This document shows, piece after piece, positions 7,088 to 8,845 of a stretch of 8,845 bases of DNA. The notes under the pieces are model-generated. The model saw only the letters and a program-made list of their open reading frames with translations, ran no database searches and was not told the origin of the DNA. Made by a program: the position numbers and the translations under genes. Position 1 is the stretch's first letter, and each line of letters begins with the position of its first letter. Origin of the DNA: Gracilibacteraceae bacterium (GTDB lineage Bacteria; Bacillota; Desulfitobacteriia; Desulfitobacteriales; Syntrophobotulaceae); the NCBI GenBank assembly GCA_031255985.1, contig JAIRRL010000232.1, positions 1 through 8,845 on the forward strand, given 5' to 3'.

Positions 7088-8415
7088 TCCAGCCGCGATT
7101 CTTCGTCGTAGCGGCGGATCATTTCTCCGGCCAGCCGGAGCGGTATTCCCGCCGCCGCGGCCAGCCGGCGGCAGTCCTCGAATTCGGGCTTGACTTTTAT
7201 TTCTCCGTCCGGCAGGGCGCATTCCTTGAGACGCGCTTCGCCCCAAGGGGTGACGACGGAGCGGGCGGCGCGCGGCAGCATTATTTTTTCCACCGGATAG
7301 ACCCGCAGGCCGATGGCGCTGGTTTCGCGTAAAATTATATCCCGCAAAGCCGGTACGTCCGGTTCGCGGGCCAAAAGGCCGAGCAGCGCTCCCAGCCGGC
7401 CTTTTTTCATTTGACAGGCGACGCGCCAGACGTCGAGGGCGCCGGCGGCGAGGAGTAGTTCCTCCGTATAGGCCAGGATTTCCGGGCTTAGATCGTCCAG
7501 ATTCGTTTCCAGTACATATTGGGTCGCGTGTTCATAGGGCGAAGCCGCCGCCGCGTCCGCCGGGGCGGCCGGGACTTCGCCCAAAGTCACGCGCAAGGCG
7601 TTGGGGATGGGCAGATCGCGGCGGCCGAGACCGTAGGCGGCGCGCAGGGGGGTGAAGGCCGGGCGGGGCGGGAAGCGGTTCGCAAAAGTTTTGATGATGG
7701 CGGCGCCGGTAGGGGTGGTCGTTTCCGCTTCCACGCGCCCCAGCGTGACCGGAATCCCGCGCAGCAAGCTTTGCACCGCCGGAACCGGTACGGGCAAAAG
7801 CCCGTGGGCGCAGCGGACAAAGCCGCCGCCCAATTCGACCGGGGAACACCATATTTCGTCCGCGCCCAGGTAATCAAGGCAAAGAGCGGCGCCGACGACG
7901 TCGATGATCGTGTCCAAACCGCTCACTTCATGCATAGTCACGCTGTAAAGATCCGTGCCGTGTACTTCCGCTTCCGCCGCGGCCAGGGCGCGTAAAGCCG
8001 CCAGGCTGGCGGTTTTGACGCCGGGGCTTAGGGCGGCGGCCTGAATGAGCGCCTCCATTTCCCGCAGCTGCCGGCGCGGGTAATCGTGTCCATGCTCGTG
8101 TCCATGCTCATGCTCATGCTCATGCTCATGCCCGTGTCCATGCTCGTGCCCGTGTCCATGCTCATGCTCGTACTCGTACCCATGCTCATGATCGTGATCA
8201 TGATCGTGCCCGTGCCCGGTTTCCAGTACTTCGACTCTTAAACCGGCTATGCCGGCTTTTTGTCCCGGCCGCACCCGGAGTGTCCAGGCTTCGGGCAAGG
8301 GCAGCTTGGCCAGTTCCGCTCTCAGCCAGTCCTCGTCCACGCCCAGCCCGATCAGGGCGGCGAGATTCATATCGCCGCTGACGCCGGCGAAACATTCATA
8401 GTAAAGAATTTTCAT
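7084..8415 (-). CDS. larC: LarC nickel-pincer cofactor biosynthesis protein (nickel insertion)
   Basis: LarC is a CTP-dependent cyclometallase that inserts nickel into the thiolated pyridinium mononucleotide made by LarB and LarE, completing the cofactor of lactate racemase LarA and related epimerases. The protein has 443 residues. Family landmarks are YYECFAGVSGDMNLAALIGLG (3-23, closely matching the FAG-x-SGDM-LAAL pattern), HEVSGLDTIIDVVG (162-175), TTPTGAAI (233-240), YVLETNLDDLSPE (300-312), MKKGRLG (336-342), ETSAIGLR (364-371) and KPEFEDC (409-415). Residues 68-110 are a His-rich insertion. The gene is one continuous frame, unlike the larC1/larC2 arrangement of Lactiplantibacillus plantarum, where a programmed frameshift joins the halves. 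Its ATG overlaps the upstream DUF4358 stop (ATGA on the - strand), so translation is probably coupled; no strong Shine-Dalgarno site is seen. larA, larB and larE are not in the window, so the end user of the cofactor is unknown. Confidence 0.93.
   Translation of the reverse strand: MKILYYECFAGVSGDMNLAALIGLGVDEDWLRAELAKLPLPEAWTLRVRPGQKAGIAGLRVEVLETGHGHDHDHDHEHGYEYEHEHGHGHEHGHGHEHEHEHEHGHEHGHDYPRRQLREMEALIQAAALSPGVKTASLAALRALAAAEAEVHGTDLYSVTMHEVSGLDTIIDVVGAALCLDYLGADEIWCSPVELGGGFVRCAHGLLPVPVPAVQSLLRGIPVTLGRVEAETTTPTGAAIIKTFANRFPPRPAFTPLRAAYGLGRRDLPIPNALRVTLGEVPAAPADAAAASPYEHATQYVLETNLDDLSPEILAYTEELLLAAGALDVWRVACQMKKGRLGALLGLLAREPDVPALRDIILRETSAIGLRVYPVEKIMLPRAARSVVTPWGEARLKECALPDGEIKVKPEFEDCRRLAAAAGIPLRLAGEMIRRYDEESRLD
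8086..8214 (-). repeat. Hexanucleotide tandem repeat encoding an alternating His tract in LarC
   Basis: About 21 imperfect 6-base units (on the + strand mostly CATGCT, CGTGTC, CGTGCC and CATGAT variants) encode dipeptides of Gly, Asp or Glu followed by His. Within LarC residues 68-110, all 22 even positions are His except 80 and 82, which are Tyr (TAC in place of CAC, one C-to-T change each). The tract therefore has 20 His. The strict period of 6 bases, with silent third-position variation among CAT and CAC, suggests growth by replication slippage followed by drift. A nickel-binding or nickel-storage role is inferred from composition and from the nickel function of LarC. Confidence 0.95.
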
Positions 8416-8845
8416 TCCACCGCCGCCTCAAAGGCTGTCCGGATATTTTCCGCCTGAGCGGAAACGACCAGCAAAGCGTAGCGGCCCTTGCTCATGCAAA
8501 CGGCGTTTTCCAGCAAAAACTCCTGTTCCGGCAAATAGCCCGCGAAATTTTTCTTCTGCTCCGCCAGGCGGCCTTCCAGCACCGGCAAAACGGCGCGGGC
8601 CGCGTTTTTATCCGGCAAAGCCAGCAAAGTCAGCTCGTCGGCCTGGATATTCGTCGCCGCCAGGTAAAAAACCGCGTCCGCCGGCGCCGTCCCGTCTTCC
8701 CAGGCGTAGGAGCGCCGCAGGGCCGCCTCGTCCGCTTCTTGCCAATTTGTCATGTCGATATCCGCCGTGATCAGGGCCGCCAATTCCGAAGCGGACGGGC
8801 CGTCCGCCGCCGTCTCGCTTTCCGCTGCCGCCGGCTCGGCCGGCG
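8412..8845 (-). CDS. DUF4358-domain protein, probable lipoprotein (5' end cut off)
   Basis: The frame runs from the right edge to a TGA at 8412-8414, giving 143 visible residues; the N-terminus lies outside the window. A TTG at 8781-8783 could be called as a start, but the frame upstream of it stays open and encodes an Ala/Pro/Glu-rich linker (PAEPAAAESETAADGPSASE). Such a linker commonly follows a lipoprotein or membrane signal. The rest resembles DUF4358: a short helical start, a strand region with YLAATNIQADELTLLAL, then LEGRLAEQKKNFAGYLPEQE and a strand-rich end (GRYALLVVSAQAENI). The R-x-x-x-Q-x-x-x-F-x-x-Y-x-P-x-Q pattern is the most telling part. The function of DUF4358 is not known to me; the proteins are usually exported and lipid-anchored in Clostridia and Negativicutes. 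The stop overlaps the larC start by bases of an ATGA, so the two are likely co-translated. Export is an inference from the linker alone. Confidence 0.75.
   Translation of the reverse strand, partial: PAEPAAAESETAADGPSASELAALITADIDMTNWQEADEAALRRSYAWEDGTAPADAVFYLAATNIQADELTLLALPDKNAARAVLPVLEGRLAEQKKNFAGYLPEQEFLLENAVCMSKGRYALLVVSAQAENIRTAFEAAVE

Noticed and set aside
7151..7173. GC-rich inverted repeat as a transcription terminator for pgi
   Set aside because: The 7-bp stem has no following T-run on either strand and lies within larC coding sequence, so an intrinsic terminator is not supported.
7519..7995. 158-codon + strand frame opposite larC
   Set aside because: It is antisense to conserved LarC motifs and Arg/Gly-rich; it reads as a shadow.
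8086..8214. CRISPR-like or intergenic tandem array
   Set aside because: The 6-base period has no spacers, stays in frame and codes for the His tract of LarC; it is a coding microsatellite.
8412..8783. DUF4358 gene as a complete 123-residue protein starting at TTG 8783
   Set aside because: The frame stays open to the window edge and encodes a lipoprotein-style Ala/Pro/Glu linker, so the gene is better read as truncated by the window.

Overview
This window is a chromosomal metabolic segment from what looks like a GC-rich anaerobic member of the Bacillota. The taxonomic clues are indirect. The GlgD-type second ADP-glucose pyrophosphorylase subunit is a Bacillota trait, and DUF4358 proteins are typical of Clostridia and Negativicutes. 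A high-GC Negativicutes or Clostridia is my best guess, but the class cannot be fixed from this window. There are no mobile elements, RNA genes or CRISPR arrays that I can support.

Positions 1-7087 (+ strand) hold a tightly packed glycogen/alpha-glucan operon. It runs from the 3' half of glgD (cut by the left edge) to glgA (glycogen synthase), then a 1155-residue fusion of a GH13 alpha-glucan hydrolase with a GH77 4-alpha-glucanotransferase (MalQ type), then pgi (glucose-6-phosphate isomerase with a C-terminal extension). The last two junctions are 4-base ATGA stop/start overlaps, which suggests translational coupling. The layout puts synthesis (GlgD with an unseen GlgC, then GlgA), trimming and chain rearrangement (the fusion) and exchange with glycolysis (Pgi) on one transcript. 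glgC, glgB, glgP and a phosphoglucomutase are not visible and may lie upstream.

Positions 7084-8845 (- strand) hold a second, converging transcription unit. It contains a 5'-truncated DUF4358-domain protein, probably a lipoprotein, followed by an overlapping larC (CTP-dependent nickel insertion for the nickel-pincer cofactor of LarA-family racemases/epimerases). LarC is one uninterrupted frame and carries a strictly alternating His-rich tract encoded by a hexanucleotide tandem repeat. The two units collide tail to tail: the stop codons of pgi and larC share bases, so there is no intergenic terminator space.

Most of the window is ordinary central metabolism. The points most worth checking are the GH13-GH77 fusion, the DUF4358-larC coupling, the His tract and the overlapping convergent stops. 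No gene-free stretch longer than about 50 bases exists in the window.
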